DNA of 64,000 bases from Elizabethkingia bruuniana (GCF_002024805.1 NZ_CP014337.1:2914001-2978000), one strand, 5' to 3'. Shown: positions 35,552 to 46,075, counted from the first letter of the stretch. Numbers and translations: made by a program. The notes: generated from the letters alone by a model not told the origin.

Positions 35552-37438
35552 TTATTTTACTTCTTCGAAGTCAGCGTCCTGTACATCTTCTGCACCACCA
35601 CCTGCATTTTGCTGAGCACCAGCCTGCGGGTTAGCTTGTTGTTGCGCATACATTTCTTCAGATGCTGCCATCCATGCTGCGTCTAAAGCTTCAGTTTTAG
35701 CTTTAACAGCTTCAGTATCTTTAGCATCAAAAGCAGTTTTAAGTTCAGCAGCTGCAGCTTCAATTGCAGATTTTTTGTCAGCAGAAAGCTTATCACCAAA
35801 CTCTTTCAATTGCTTTTCAGTCTGGAAGATTAATCCATCAGCTTTGTTGAATACTTCAACTTCTTCTTTTTTCTTAGCATCAGCAGAAGCATTTTCCTGA
35901 GCTTCTTTTTTCATTCTTTCGATTTCGTCATCAGAAAGACCTGAAGAAGCCTGGATTTTGATAGACTGCTCTTTACCAGTTCCTTTATCTTTAGCAGATA
36001 CGCTTAGGATACCATTAGCATCAATATCGAAAGTTACTTCGATCTGAGGAACTCCTCTTGGTGCAGATGGGATATCTGTTAATTCGAATCTACCAATTTC
36101 TTTGTTATCGTTGAACATTGGTCTTTCCCCTTGTCCTACCCTGATAGTTACTGCCGGCTGATTGTCAGATGCAGTAGAGAATACTTCAGATTTTTTAGTT
36201 GGGATAGTTGTATTCGCTTCAATTAATTTAGTGAATACAGAACCCATAGTTTCGATACCTAAAGAAAGTGGCGTTACGTCAAGAAGTAATACATCTTTTA
36301 CGTCACCTGTTAATACACCACCCTGAATTGCAGCACCAACAGCTACTACTTCATCTGGGTTAACACCTTTAGAAGGTTTTTTACCAAAGAATTTCTCTAC
36401 TTCTTCCTGAATAATAGGAATACGTGTAGAACCACCTACTAGGATTACTTCATCGATTTCAGAAGTTGAAAGTCCTGCATCCTGAAGAGCTTTTTTACAA
36501 GGCTCCATAGAACGTCTTACAAGGTCAGCAGACAATTGCTCGAACTTAGCTCTAGTTAAAGTTTTAACTAAGTGCTTAGGACCTGTAGCCGTTGCAGTAA
36601 TATATGGTAAGTTAATCTCTGTCTGAGAAGAAGAAGATAACTCAATTTTAGCTTTTTCAGCAGCTTCTTTTAAACGTTGAAGAGCGATAGCATCAGCTTT
36701 AAGATCTACACCTTCTTCAGCTTTGAATTCATCTGCCATCCAGTTGATGATTACATCATCGAAGTCATCACCACCAAGGTGAGTATCACCGTTTGTAGAT
36801 AATACCTCGAATACACCATCACCCAAGTCAAGGATAGAGATATCGAAAGTACCACCACCAAGGTCATATACAGCAATCTTCTGATCTTTGTGGCTTTTAT
36901 CTAATCCATAAGCCAAAGCAGCAGCTGTAGGCTCGTTGATAATTCTTTCCACTTTAAGACCTGCAATTTCTCCAGCTTCTTTAGTAGCCTGTCTTTGTGC
37001 ATCGTTAAAGTAAGCAGGAACAGTAATTACAGCTCTTGTTACTTCCTGACCAAGGTAATCCTCAGCTGTTTTCTTCATTTTCTGAAGGATCATTGCTGAA
37101 ATCTCCTGTGGCGTATATTCTCTGTCGTCAATTTTTACTTTTACAGTATCGTTTGGTCCGCTTACTACTTTGTAAGGAACTCTTGATATTTCAGAACCAT
37201 CATCTTTAAAGTGAGTTCCGATGAATCTTTTGATAGAATAAACTGTATTTACCGGGTTGGTTACAGCTTGTCTTTTTGCAGGATCACCTACTTTTCTTTC
37301 ACCATCTTCAGTGAAAGCTACAATCGAAGGAGTCGTTCTTTTACCTTCTGCATTAGGAATAACAACAGGGTCTTTCCCCTCCATTACGGCAACACAAGAG
37401 TTGGTTGTTCCTAAGTCAATTCCGATTATTTTGCTCAT
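35552..37438 (-). CDS. dnaK: Chaperone DnaK (Hsp70)
   Basis: This 628-residue Hsp70 binds unfolded proteins under ATP control. The ATPase domain starts [17 protein letters not shown] and includes the phosphate loops ([14 protein letters not shown] and [10 protein letters not shown]). The substrate domain has [12 protein letters not shown]. The C-terminal end is a Gly/Gln/Ala-rich tail finishing in [12 protein letters not shown], close to the usual EEVD-like end. dnaJ and grpE are not adjacent. It is divergent from ppk1. A near-perfect inverted repeat lies 78-96 bases upstream (37516-37534). I see no exact -7 box. Confidence 0.98.
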   Translation of the reverse strand: MSKIIGIDLGTTNSCVAVMEGKDPVVIPNAEGKRTTPSIVAFTEDGERKVGDPAKRQAVTNPVNTVYSIKRFIGTHFKDDGSEISRVPYKVVSGPNDTVKVKIDDREYTPQEISAMILQKMKKTAEDYLGQEVTRAVITVPAYFNDAQRQATKEAGEIAGLKVERIINEPTAAALAYGLDKSHKDQKIAVYDLGGGTFDISILDLGDGVFEVLSTNGDTHLGGDDFDDVIINWMADEFKAEEGVDLKADAIALQRLKEAAEKAKIELSSSSQTEINLPYITATATGPKHLVKTLTRAKFEQLSADLVRRSMEPCKKALQDAGLSTSEIDEVILVGGSTRIPIIQEEVEKFFGKKPSKGVNPDEVVAVGAAIQGGVLTGDVKDVLLLDVTPLSLGIETMGSVFTKLIEANTTIPTKKSEVFSTASDNQPAVTIRVGQGERPMFNDNKEIGRFELTDIPSAPRGVPQIEVTFDIDANGILSVSAKDKGTGKEQSIKIQASSGLSDDEIERMKKEAQENASADAKKKEEVEVFNKADGLIFQTEKQLKEFGDKLSADKKSAIEAAAAELKTAFDAKDTEAVKAKTEALDAAWMAASEEMYAQQQANPQAGAQQNAGGGAEDVQDADFEEVK

Positions 37439-37515
37439 AATTAGTATTTTTTATTTCTTGAAATTTAATATTGATATTTGACTGCTATTTCTCAATATCT
37501 GTACCAATGGAATTT

Positions 37516-37534
37516 TTGTGACAAATTGACACAA
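37516..37534. promoter_or_regulatory. Inverted repeat in the dnaK-ppk1 intergenic region, candidate operator
   Basis: TTGTGACAA and TTGACACAA flank a single A; eight of nine positions pair. The site sits between divergent dnaK and ppk1. It does not resemble the CIRCE element (TTAGCACTC-N9-GAGTGCTAA). The regulator, if any, is unknown. Confidence 0.35.
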
Positions 37535-37616
37535 TACTTCTTCAAACAGCGCTAAACACACAGAAAATTTTATATTAATTTTCATTAAAGTGACATCAAA
37601 AAGGCTTATCTTTAAC

Positions 37617-37624
37617 TACTTTTG
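37617..37624 (+). promoter_or_regulatory. -7 promoter box of ppk1
   Basis: TACTTTTG is an exact consensus match 17 bases before the ATG at 37642. No clear -33 TTG is seen. Confidence 0.55.
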
Positions 37625-37641
37625 AAGCACAAATATTACAT

Positions 37642-39720
37642 ATGCCACAGTTTAATGCCAGAGACATATCATGGTTATCCTTTAATGCCAGAGTATTACA
37701 GGAAGCCGCAGACCCACAGGTTCCTTTACCTTTAAGAATAAAATTTCTGGGAATTTTCTCTAACAATCTGGACGAATTTTTCCGGGTTCGTGTTGCCGGG
37801 CTAAAACGGGCTATGGAAATGAAATCTAAAATCACTGCGGAATCTTTTTTCGAGGAGCCTCAGAAGATTTTGGACAAGATTAATAAACTGGTTATACAGC
37901 AACAGGACGATTTTAATATTATCTGGGAAAAGATCCAGAAGGAAATGGCAGAACAAAATGTCTTTATCCGCACCAATTCTGATCTTAACTTCCAACAAAG
38001 GGCTTTTGTCCGAAACTACTTTGATGAGGATGTTGAATCGAATGTTATTCCGATCCTGCTAGACGAGAAGAAACCTATGCCTTTCTTACGTGACAAAAGT
38101 TTATACATAGGTATTGCCATGTGGAATAAGAATGACAAAAAGCAAAAGCATTTTGCCATTATTGAGGTTCCTTCGCGTGCCATTGGAAGATTCACTATTC
38201 TACCTTCCACCAACGGCGAAACAAATGTTATCCTGCTGGAAGATGTTATTATAGAAAACCTACCCTATATCTTCTCCTATTTTGGTTATGACGAATTCAG
38301 TGCTCATTGCTTCAAAGTAACCAAAGATGCAGAATTTGATTTGGACAATGACGTAAGAACCAGCTTTGTAGAAAAAATAGAAAAAGGCTTAAAAAACAGG
38401 AGAAAAGGAAAACCTACACGTTTTGTTTTCGATAAAAATATAGATCCGCAATTACTGGACTTTTTAACTAAAAAATTAAGTTTAACTAAGAAAGACAGTA
38501 TGATACCAGGAGAGAAGATCCACAACTTTAAACACTTTATGGATTTTCCGGATGTCTTCAAAAATTATGTAAAACCCATAGAAAGAACATCTTTCATCCA
38601 TCCTGATTTTGATAATAAAAGCAGAGTTACAGATGTTATTTTAAAGAAAGATGTTTTACTTAACTTCCCTTATCACTCGTTTGTATCGGTTATCGATCTT
38701 TTACGGGAAGCTGCTATGGACCCTGATGTTACCACCATTCATATCACAGCTTACCGCCTGGCTTCCAATTCCAAAATCGCCAATGCATTGATTAATGCGG
38801 TAAGAAACGGAAAAGAAGTAACCGTGATGCTGGAATTACGTGCCCGTTTTGACGAGGAAGCTAATATCTTCTGGAAAGAAAGACTGGAAGAAGAGGGTGT
38901 AAAAGTACTGGTAGGAATCCCCAATAAGAAAGTTCATGCCAAATTGTGCATTATAAAAAAACGTGTTCATAACAAAATGACACAATATGGCTTTATAAGC
39001 ACCGGAAACTTTAATGAGAAAACTGCCAGAGTATATGGTGACAATATGCTGATGACCAGCAATAGTACTATAATGGCTGATATCAACAGAGTTTTCAGCT
39101 TACTGAAGAAGCCAAAACAAGATCCTGTTCTTGCATTAGAGAAATGTAAAACACTAATGGTATGTCCGCAGCATATGCGGAATAAAATAGTTTTTTATAT
39201 TGACAAAGAGATAGAAGAAGCGATTGCTGGCAGAAAAGCTGAAATCATTGTTAAAGTAAATTCACTGAGCGATAAAGAGCTGATTAAAAAGCTATATGAA
39301 GCTGCAGAAGCGGGTGTTATAATTAAATTAATTGTCCGTGGAATATACTGTGCCGTGAATCAAAAAACCTTCAAAAAGAAAATTCATGCTATAAGTATCG
39401 TCGATGAATACCTGGAACATTCCAGAATTATGTATTTTTACCACGGCGGAAAAGAACTTATGTACATTTCTTCTGCCGACTGGATGACGCGTAACCTGGA
39501 TTACAGGATTGAAGCCGCAGTAAGAATTAACAATAAAGATCTGAAAAAAGAACTTAAAGAAATTCTGAGCATACAGTTGCACGATAATGTAAAAGCCCGT
39601 GATATTGGTAAAAATTTGAAAAACCAATATTATGAAAACGATAGAAAACCTTTCCGCTCCCAAATAGAAATTTATAACTATTTAAAACATAAAGCAGAAA
39701 ATGAGGCTAGCAGCAATTGA
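37642..39720 (+). CDS. ppk1: Polyphosphate kinase 1
   Basis: PPK1 polymerises inorganic polyphosphate from ATP, usually at the membrane face. The 692-residue protein has the family layout. The N-terminal segment has DISWLSFNARVLQEA. The phospho-acceptor histidine is in KKVHAKLCII. The second phospholipase D-like HKD-type region includes ISTGNFNEKTARVYGD and MYISSADWMTRNLDYR. Length is typical. It overlaps the ppx gene by 20 bases, so synthesis and breakdown of polyphosphate are under one promoter. Confidence 0.96.
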   Translation: MPQFNARDISWLSFNARVLQEAADPQVPLPLRIKFLGIFSNNLDEFFRVRVAGLKRAMEMKSKITAESFFEEPQKILDKINKLVIQQQDDFNIIWEKIQKEMAEQNVFIRTNSDLNFQQRAFVRNYFDEDVESNVIPILLDEKKPMPFLRDKSLYIGIAMWNKNDKKQKHFAIIEVPSRAIGRFTILPSTNGETNVILLEDVIIENLPYIFSYFGYDEFSAHCFKVTKDAEFDLDNDVRTSFVEKIEKGLKNRRKGKPTRFVFDKNIDPQLLDFLTKKLSLTKKDSMIPGEKIHNFKHFMDFPDVFKNYVKPIERTSFIHPDFDNKSRVTDVILKKDVLLNFPYHSFVSVIDLLREAAMDPDVTTIHITAYRLASNSKIANALINAVRNGKEVTVMLELRARFDEEANIFWKERLEEEGVKVLVGIPNKKVHAKLCIIKKRVHNKMTQYGFISTGNFNEKTARVYGDNMLMTSNSTIMADINRVFSLLKKPKQDPVLALEKCKTLMVCPQHMRNKIVFYIDKEIEEAIAGRKAEIIVKVNSLSDKELIKKLYEAAEAGVIIKLIVRGIYCAVNQKTFKKKIHAISIVDEYLEHSRIMYFYHGGKELMYISSADWMTRNLDYRIEAAVRINNKDLKKELKEILSIQLHDNVKARDIGKNLKNQYYENDRKPFRSQIEIYNYLKHKAENEASSN

Positions 39721-40588
39721 TATCGGAAGTAATGCAGCAAGACTTCTGATTAATGAAGTAGTAGAAAATGAAAATGGCCAGACAGAATTTACCAAGCTAA
39801 ACCTACTAAGGGTTCCGTTAAGGCTTGGTATGGACGTTTTTAAAATAGGTGAAATAGGCCCTGAAAGAGAAAAAATGGTCATCCGTTCTATGAAGGTTTT
39901 TCATGACCTGATGGAAATTTATAATGTAGAACACTACAGAGCTTGTGCTACAAGTGCTATGCGCGATGCTAAAAATGGCAAGCATATTATAGATACGGTA
40001 AAGAAAGAAGCCAATATTAATATCGAAATAATTTCCGGAGACGAGGAAGCTACACTGATCTATGAAAACCATGTTGCTGAAAATATGGATCATAATTTTG
40101 GCTATCTGTATATCGATGTTGGTGGTGGCAGTACCGAGCTTACCTATTATGAAAACAAAAAGCTTAAGTATAAAAAATCTTTTAATATCGGAACTATCCG
40201 TATCCTGAACAATCTTGTAAAAGAGGAGAGTTGGGAAGAAATGAGATCCGAGATAAAAAATGAAATTTTCGGTAAAAAACCTATTGTAGCTATTGGCTCC
40301 GGAGGAAATATCAACAAAATATTTTCGATGAGCAAAACCAAGGACGGCAAACCGATGTCTGCAAACCTACTGAAGACTTATTATAAAGAAGCTGCACCGC
40401 TTAGTGTACAGGAAAGGATGATTAAATACAACGTCCGTGAAGACCGTGCCGATGTAATGGTTCCGGCATTAGAAATATTCAACAAAATTATGCTGTGGGG
40501 TGAAATTAAACAGATCTATGTACCGAAGATTTCGGTTGCAGACGGTTTAATCCACTCACTTTACAATAAAATAAAAAAGAAGCGCTGA
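39701..40588 (+). CDS. ppx: Exopolyphosphatase / guanosine pentaphosphatase family protein
   Basis: The 295-residue protein of the Ppx/GppA family has the actin-like phosphate motifs RLAAIDIGSNAARLLI (N-terminal) and YIDVGGGSTELTYYE (middle). It is shorter than E. coli Ppx and lacks the C-terminal HD part. It matches the short two-domain exopolyphosphatases common in Bacteroidota. The start codon overlaps the end of ppk1 by 20 bases, supporting a polyphosphate role over a ppGpp role, which cannot be excluded. The stop lies inside the terminator stem. Confidence 0.92.
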   Translation: MRLAAIDIGSNAARLLINEVVENENGQTEFTKLNLLRVPLRLGMDVFKIGEIGPEREKMVIRSMKVFHDLMEIYNVEHYRACATSAMRDAKNGKHIIDTVKKEANINIEIISGDEEATLIYENHVAENMDHNFGYLYIDVGGGSTELTYYENKKLKYKKSFNIGTIRILNNLVKEESWEEMRSEIKNEIFGKKPIVAIGSGGNINKIFSMSKTKDGKPMSANLLKTYYKEAAPLSVQERMIKYNVREDRADVMVPALEIFNKIMLWGEIKQIYVPKISVADGLIHSLYNKIKKKR

Positions 40589-40610
40589 TAAATATCAGCG
40601 CTTCTTTTTT
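40575..40610. terminator. Bidirectional terminator between ppx and the TonB receptor gene
   Basis: AAAGAAGCGCTGATA / TATCAGCGCTTCTTT with a 2-base loop and a following T-run. The ppx stop codon is inside the first arm. Confidence 0.9.
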
Positions 40611-40636
40611 GTAAAATATCAATATTGTTGGGGTTA

Positions 40637-42871
40637 TTAAAACTTATAATTTAATTGTACTCCAAAGTTTCTTGGCTGAATCTGATCGATGTAACCACCT
40701 CTGAAATAAGAGCTGTATCCAACAGAATCGAAGATATTATTAAAGAATACTCTTACACCTACTCCATTTTTCAATGCATAACCTACCTGAGCATCTACAG
40801 TAGTATACTCCGGCATATCGAATGGTCTTACACCTGGTTGTACACTATTAGCATGTCCAGCCGTAAAGGTCTTTTGAGTCCATTCATCAACTGGTCTTTT
40901 TCCTACATAATAGATACCAGCACCAACATCAAGTCCATCCAAGATTCCTTGATTAAACTTGTAGTTTAACCATGCATTTGCTGTATGTTTTGGAGAGTTC
41001 ATCGGAGCAGAACCGTTTACGTAAGCAGGACTATCTTTGTATTGCGCATCTAAATATGCCCAACCAGACATAATCTGTAAGTTTGGTAAAATTCTACCGA
41101 TTAATTCTACTTCGATCCCTTTTCTTCTCAAATTACCAGCAAGTCCGTATAATGGATTATTATTAGGATCTCTTACAGGGTTATAATTTGAATCAAGAAT
41201 CTGATAAGCTAAGTTATCTGTTTTGATATCAAATAAAGTAACATTGAACCTTAACTTCTCATTAAACCAGTCTGATTTAATACCTCCCTCCCATTGTGCT
41301 GTTTTAGACGGACCTACAAAACCTCCAGACTGCAACATGTTATTCGCAGATCTTAATGAAGTTGTTGTTGTATACGATCCGAATACATTAACATTTTCCA
41401 ATGGAGAAATAATTAATCCAAAAGATGGATTCCATGTAGCAACATCATTCTTTGTAGAACCATTTAATCTGCTGTATCTTACTCCTAAGTGAGCCTTCAC
41501 ATATTTACCGAATGACATTACATCCTGAGCCATTAACCCCATTGTAGGAGTTTTCACTACACCAGTTGCTGTTTTGTTAAAAATTAAATTGTAAGGAAGA
41601 GTATTTGAAATATCTCCTAAAACATTGATAACATCAATAGGATTATTTGTATTTACAGGTTTCTTTTGATTTAAGTCACTGGCATTTTTGTACACATCGA
41701 AAGAAGTAGTTGTAACTGTTGTTTCTTTCCAGTCAAAACCTACCTGGAAGGTATGCTTAATAAAGCCAGTTTGTACATCTTGTCCGATGAAGTCAAACTG
41801 AAATACTTTATTCACATCTTCTCCCATATTCTTACCATAAGATCGTTTTCTTTCAGTCCAATTATTTGCTCCGTTTGGTGCAATAGACATTGCCTGAGTA
41901 TCAGTATTGCTTACAGAATTAATAAACGCAGCTCTTACCTTGAATTTATCATTGATCTTTCTGTCAACACTTGTCATAAAGTTATAAGTCTCAGTTTTTG
42001 CACGGTCTTCAGCAAAACCTAAGAATTTGCCTTTTGGCATTGTATACAATGCTTCTTTATCACCTGATGCCAAGTTAACAGTACCTCTGTCCGGGGTTCT
42101 TCTGTCATTCATATAATCCATCTCAACTGTAATGTTGGTCATCTTATCCGGACGGAAAGTAATGGATGGATTTACATATATTCTTTCACCTTGAACATGA
42201 GATCTGAAAGAGTTATTTTTCTGATAAGCTCCGTTAAATCTTATTGCAACTTTACCTTCGCTGTCTAAAACTCTCTGGAAATCTACAGTAGGACGGTAGA
42301 AATCCCAGCTGCCATAACGGAAACCAACGTTAGTTCTGTTAACAAACTGAGGTCTTTTTGTCACTACATTAATAACACCACCTGCTGCCCCAAGTCCGTC
42401 TCCGATACCTTGTGTTACAGCTGCAGAACCTTTAATCACCTGAATACTTTCTACACCCTGCATATCAGTCATCATACCTGCAGTACGGAAGTCAGAGTCT
42501 AATAAAACTCCGTTCTTTAGCACTGGTACACCTCTGTATCCACGAATAGACATACTTTCACTTCCGCCTCCATAGCTTGAGAATAAAGTAACTCCCGGAA
42601 CGTTTTTCGCAACATCAATTAGAGATAAACCTCCTAAAGTTTCAATTGCTTTATATGAAATCACTGAAATACTCTGAATCTGATCTCTGGTCTTTAGAGG
42701 CAATCTTGTAATTACTTCCAGACCTTCAGGCTGCTTCTTTCTTTCACCGAAAAGTTCCACCTGCTCAATCTCTTTATGCTTATTAGAAGACAGCGTATCC
42801 GTCTTTTTAGTCTGCGCATTAACCATCAATCCGCCAAGAACGAAAAATGAAGTAGTAATGTATTTATTCAT
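40637..42871 (-). CDS. TonB-dependent siderophore receptor
   Basis: The 744-residue outer-membrane importer has a signal peptide ending near GLMVNAQT. A plug domain follows (about 60-165: SISVISYKAIETLGGLSLID, then SMSIRGYRGVPVLKNGVLLD, then VESIQVIKGSAAV). A 22-strand barrel ends in NFGVQLNYKF with the terminal Phe. The plug and barrel sequence resembles FhuE/FpvA-type ferric siderophore receptors. There is no N-terminal carboxypeptidase-like domain, so it is not a SusC-type glycan importer. The exact siderophore is unknown. The promoter region contains an AT-rich palindrome that could be a Fur site. Confidence 0.92.
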   Translation of the reverse strand: MNKYITTSFFVLGGLMVNAQTKKTDTLSSNKHKEIEQVELFGERKKQPEGLEVITRLPLKTRDQIQSISVISYKAIETLGGLSLIDVAKNVPGVTLFSSYGGGSESMSIRGYRGVPVLKNGVLLDSDFRTAGMMTDMQGVESIQVIKGSAAVTQGIGDGLGAAGGVINVVTKRPQFVNRTNVGFRYGSWDFYRPTVDFQRVLDSEGKVAIRFNGAYQKNNSFRSHVQGERIYVNPSITFRPDKMTNITVEMDYMNDRRTPDRGTVNLASGDKEALYTMPKGKFLGFAEDRAKTETYNFMTSVDRKINDKFKVRAAFINSVSNTDTQAMSIAPNGANNWTERKRSYGKNMGEDVNKVFQFDFIGQDVQTGFIKHTFQVGFDWKETTVTTTSFDVYKNASDLNQKKPVNTNNPIDVINVLGDISNTLPYNLIFNKTATGVVKTPTMGLMAQDVMSFGKYVKAHLGVRYSRLNGSTKNDVATWNPSFGLIISPLENVNVFGSYTTTTSLRSANNMLQSGGFVGPSKTAQWEGGIKSDWFNEKLRFNVTLFDIKTDNLAYQILDSNYNPVRDPNNNPLYGLAGNLRRKGIEVELIGRILPNLQIMSGWAYLDAQYKDSPAYVNGSAPMNSPKHTANAWLNYKFNQGILDGLDVGAGIYYVGKRPVDEWTQKTFTAGHANSVQPGVRPFDMPEYTTVDAQVGYALKNGVGVRVFFNNIFDSVGYSSYFRGGYIDQIQPRNFGVQLNYKF

Positions 42872-42888
42872 ATAGTGTTAATTTGCTG

Positions 42889-42920
42889 CAAAGTTATTTT
42901 TAATTATTCTAATTAGCAAC
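42889..42920 (-). promoter_or_regulatory. Promoter and possible iron-regulatory site of the siderophore receptor gene
   Basis: The minus strand carries a TTG (42917-42919) and TAACTTTG (42889-42896) about 20 bases apart. Between them lies the palindrome TAATTA-TTC-TAATTA (42901-42915). Placement between the -33 and -7 elements suits a repressor such as Fur, but the site is AT-rich and the match is my inference. Confidence 0.5.
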
Positions 42921-42935
42921 ATGATAAGACTCATG

Positions 42936-42970
42936 AAAAAAACCTCCCGTTTGGGAGGTTTTAAAAAAAA
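42936..42970 (-). terminator. Terminator of the mrp-NifU operon
   Basis: AAAACCTCCC / GGGAGGTTTT with a 4-base loop and T-runs on the outside, directly after the NifU-like stop. Confidence 0.92.
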
Positions 42971-42986
42971 ATATTCTGATAATATA

Positions 42987-43232
42987 TTAATCTATATTAA
43001 TAACTTCAACAATTTCAGGAACGTGCTGTTTAATTGTATTCTCTACACCCAGTTTCAGTGTTGAAGTATTGATATGACATGATGAGCAATTACCTAGCAG
43101 ACGTACTATTACAGTATTCTCCTTTACATCAATCAATTCAATATCACCACCATCTTTATTTAAAAACGGGCGAATTTCTTCTAAGGCTTCCATTACTTTT
43201 GTTACCGTCTCGATGTGTTTAGTCTCACTCAT
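42987..43232 (-). CDS. NifU-like iron-sulfur scaffold (C-terminal NifU domain)
   Basis: The 81-residue protein is a stand-alone NifU C-terminal/NFU domain. It binds an iron-sulfur cluster through the CSSC motif in LLGNCSSCHINTSTL. The preceding GGDIELIDVKENTVIVRL is typical of the family. It starts eight bases after mrp, so a cluster carrier and a cluster-loading ATPase are co-expressed. Which apoproteins it serves cannot be read. Confidence 0.93.
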   Translation of the reverse strand: MSETKHIETVTKVMEALEEIRPFLNKDGGDIELIDVKENTVIVRLLGNCSSCHINTSTLKLGVENTIKQHVPEIVEVINID

Positions 43233-43240
43233 ATTTCAAC

Positions 43241-44344
43241 TTATTTTTTGGGCGAGCAACCCGCCATTGTTGTTATTTTTACTGCTTCCGTTGGTGGAAG
43301 ATTTTCATTTCTTTCTACAAGGCTCTCAATCATATTCTGAGCCGTTTTGGTATAAATATCAGCTATTCCGGTATTTTCCTGTAATGCTACCGGACGGCCT
43401 ACATCACCTGCTTCACGGATACTCTGGATCAACGGAATCTCTCCTAATACAGGAATTCCAAGATCTTCAGCTAAGTTTTTAGCACCTTCTTTTCCGAAAA
43501 TATAGTATTTATTCTCTGGTAATTCTTCGGGTGTAAAATACGCCATATTTTCTATTAATCCAAGCACCGGAATATTAATGCTGTCCATTTGGAACATTCC
43601 GATTCCCTTTCTAACATCTGCAAGTGCAACATGCTGAGGTGTACTTACGATTACAGCTCCTGTTACCGGCACTTCCTGAATAATTGAAAGGTGGATATCT
43701 CCCGTTCCCGGAGGAAGGTCTAATAACAAGAAATCTAGTTCTCCCCATGCAGCATCGCGCAACATCTGATTAAGTGCTTTTGCAGCCATTGGACCTCTCC
43801 AAACTACAGCCTGATTAGCTCCTGAGAAATATCCTATTGATAAAAGTTTTACACCATAGCTCTCAATTGGCTTCATCAGGTTTCTTCCGTTTTCTTCAAC
43901 AGAAACTGGTTTTGCACCTACAGTATCAAACATGGTTGGTACAGAAGGTCCATAGATATCAGCATCTAATAATCCTACTGAAAATCCCATTTTTGCTAAA
44001 GTTACTGCCATATTCGCAGCTACAGTAGACTTACCTACCCCTCCTTTACCGGAAGCAATAGCAATAATATTTTTTATTCCGGGAATTTGTTTCCCTTTTA
44101 TCTGATTCTGTTGTACTTCACTTTGTTCCGGAGAATCAATTTTTAGTTTTAAAGTTATATTTTCTCCGAAATGACTTGTAAAAGCCTGCTTCATTGCAAC
44201 CTCCAGTTTTTTCTTTTCGTGCATTGCCGGAGAATGAGCTACCATATCTATAAAAACACTGTCACCCATGATCTGGATATTCTTCACAAGATCGTCTACC
44301 TCAACTTCCTTTAAGAAATCCTGTACAGCTTCTTTTTTAATCAT
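43241..44344 (-). CDS. mrp: Mrp/NBP35-family iron-sulfur carrier ATPase (ApbC)
   Basis: The 367-residue protein has an N-terminal DUF59/MIP18-like domain (residues ~1-90) and a P-loop ATPase domain. The deviant Walker A GKGGVGKSTVAANMAV and the motif DLPPGTGDIHLSI mark Mrp/ApbC. The C-terminal segment has a lone Cys (MAGCSPKK). The protein binds and transfers Fe-S clusters in the cytosol. It pairs with the NifU-like gene immediately downstream, and the two share a terminator. Confidence 0.94.
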   Translation of the reverse strand: MIKKEAVQDFLKEVEVDDLVKNIQIMGDSVFIDMVAHSPAMHEKKKLEVAMKQAFTSHFGENITLKLKIDSPEQSEVQQNQIKGKQIPGIKNIIAIASGKGGVGKSTVAANMAVTLAKMGFSVGLLDADIYGPSVPTMFDTVGAKPVSVEENGRNLMKPIESYGVKLLSIGYFSGANQAVVWRGPMAAKALNQMLRDAAWGELDFLLLDLPPGTGDIHLSIIQEVPVTGAVIVSTPQHVALADVRKGIGMFQMDSINIPVLGLIENMAYFTPEELPENKYYIFGKEGAKNLAEDLGIPVLGEIPLIQSIREAGDVGRPVALQENTGIADIYTKTAQNMIESLVERNENLPPTEAVKITTMAGCSPKK

Positions 44345-44498
44345 AATTATTCTAAATAAAATACAAATTTACGCATTTATTTACAGAATTTCAGATGATA
44401 GAGATCATTTCATCTATAGCTAATATTTATAATCTTTATCTATCGGATTTAACACAAAATTAGTACTGATTAAAGACTATTTACAACTAACTTTTAGC

Positions 44499-44506
44499 TA
44501 ATTTTG
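44499..44506 (+). promoter_or_regulatory. -7 promoter box of the DUF2461-chitinase operon
   Basis: TAATTTTG is an exact consensus 20 bases before the ATG at 44527. The best -33 candidate is TTTAC near 44480. Confidence 0.55.
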
Positions 44507-44526
44507 ATATAAACAATCACTCAAAT

Positions 44527-45192
44527 ATGGAAAACACAGCTTACATATTAAACTTCCTGAAGCAGCTTTCTCAGAATAATAACCGCGAATGGTTTACAGA
44601 AAACAAACCACAGTATCAGCAAGCACACGAATATTTCATAAGCCTTGTTGAACAGGTAATCTCTGAGCTGGCAAAAACAGAGCCGGAAATGGAAAGACTG
44701 GATTCAAAAAAATGTGTTTTCCGTATCTACAGAGATACCCGGTTTTCAAAAGATAAAACACCTTACAAAACAAATTTCGGGGCTTCATTTTTTATGGGCC
44801 AGAGCAAAGGAATTGGTGAAGCGGGATACTATATGCATTTTGAGCCTGGTAAATCTTTTATTGCTGCCGGGCTCTATCAGCCAAATTCTGATGTTTTGAA
44901 AAAATTCCGAAAAGAAATCAGTTATAACAAAGAAGAATTTCTGAGTATTATAGAAAACCCAACATTCAAGAAAAATTTTAAAATAGAGGGTGAGAAATTG
45001 AAAAAAATTCCACAGGGATTTGAGAAGGATGATCCTATGGCTGAATATCTTAAACACAAAGAAATGATCTTGATTCACTCTTTTGAGGATACCGAAATTA
45101 CTTCACCAAAATTTGTACAGGAAATTGGTAAGCTATTCAAAATCGCTTTGCCTTTCAACCAGTTTGTAAAGGAAAGTACAGAATACAATTAA
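44527..45192 (+). CDS. DUF2461 (TIGR02453) family protein
   Basis: This 221-residue cytosolic protein of a widespread family of unknown function has the typical start [16 protein letters not shown], then [25 protein letters not shown] and a central [19 protein letters not shown]. No signal peptide or membrane segment is visible. It ends one base before the chitinase gene and so is probably its operon partner. That gives no clear clue, since one product is cytosolic and the other secreted. Confidence 0.88.
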   Translation: MENTAYILNFLKQLSQNNNREWFTENKPQYQQAHEYFISLVEQVISELAKTEPEMERLDSKKCVFRIYRDTRFSKDKTPYKTNFGASFFMGQSKGIGEAGYYMHFEPGKSFIAAGLYQPNSDVLKKFRKEISYNKEEFLSIIENPTFKKNFKIEGEKLKKIPQGFEKDDPMAEYLKHKEMILIHSFEDTEITSPKFVQEIGKLFKIALPFNQFVKESTEYN

Positions 45193-45193
45193 T

Positions 45194-46075
45194 ATGAAAC
45201 TCTCATTTATTACGAGCATATCTTTAGTTTTTTTATTATCCGGACAGTCTTGTGCCCAAAAAACTCAAAGTAAAAGCTTACAACACATTGTGGATAACAA
45301 CTCTTCTCAGCGTATTGCACGACTTATAGATGCCAAAACATGGAATAAATTATTTCCCAACAGAAATAATATTCAGGGAAAGGATAGCAAGCATCAGGAT
45401 TTCTATTCCTATCAGGCTTTTATAAAAGCCGCAACACATTTCCCCACTTTCCTAAATGAAGGTTCTGTTGAAGATCAAAAAAGAGAACTTGCCGCTTTTC
45501 TGGCTAACATCGCACAGGAAACCAGTGGAGGATGGAACAATGCTCCGGGCGGATATTTTGCATGGGGACTTTATTTTATAGAGGAAAATAATAAAGGAAA
45601 CGGGAACAATTATTCTGATACTTCCAAAACAGCTTATCCACCAACTGACGGGCAAGCTTATTATGGTCGTGGCCCTAAACAGCTTAGCTGGAATTATAAT
45701 TACGGACAATTTAGTGAAGCATGGTTTGGCGATAAAAATGTACTCTTAAAAAATCCGGGACTTGTAGCTCAGGACAATGTGCTGTCTTTTGCTTCTGCAA
45801 TCTGGTTTTGGATGACAGCCCAGGCTCCGAAGCCATCTTGTCACGATGTAATGACCGGCAAATGGAAACCTACAGAAAAAGATATAGAAAGTGGAAGAGT
45901 TTCCGGATTCGGAACAACTGTTAACATCATTAACGGTGGTATCGAATGCGGGCAGGGAAAAACATTACCCAAAACTCAATACAGGTATGAATATTACCAA
46001 TATTTCTGTAAATATTTTGATGTAAAACCTGGCGAAAATATCACCTGTAGCAATCAAAAACCTTTTGGAACATAG
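45194..46075 (+). CDS. Secreted GH19 chitinase-like lipoprotein
   Basis: The 293-residue protein has a lipoprotein-like leader (LLSGQSCAQ, Cys near 18) and a single GH19 domain. The catalytic acid region [18 protein letters not shown] is present, as is the hallmark [18 protein letters not shown]19 enzymes cut chitin, and related bacterial ones can act on cell walls. It ends in a cysteine-containing segment ([16 protein letters not shown]) that may form a disulphide. There is no chitin-binding domain. It is translationally close to DUF2461 and followed by a strong terminator. Confidence 0.92.
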   Translation: MKLSFITSISLVFLLSGQSCAQKTQSKSLQHIVDNNSSQRIARLIDAKTWNKLFPNRNNIQGKDSKHQDFYSYQAFIKAATHFPTFLNEGSVEDQKRELAAFLANIAQETSGGWNNAPGGYFAWGLYFIEENNKGNGNNYSDTSKTAYPPTDGQAYYGRGPKQLSWNYNYGQFSEAWFGDKNVLLKNPGLVAQDNVLSFASAIWFWMTAQAPKPSCHDVMTGKWKPTEKDIESGRVSGFGTTVNIINGGIECGQGKTLPKTQYRYEYYQYFCKYFDVKPGENITCSNQKPFGT

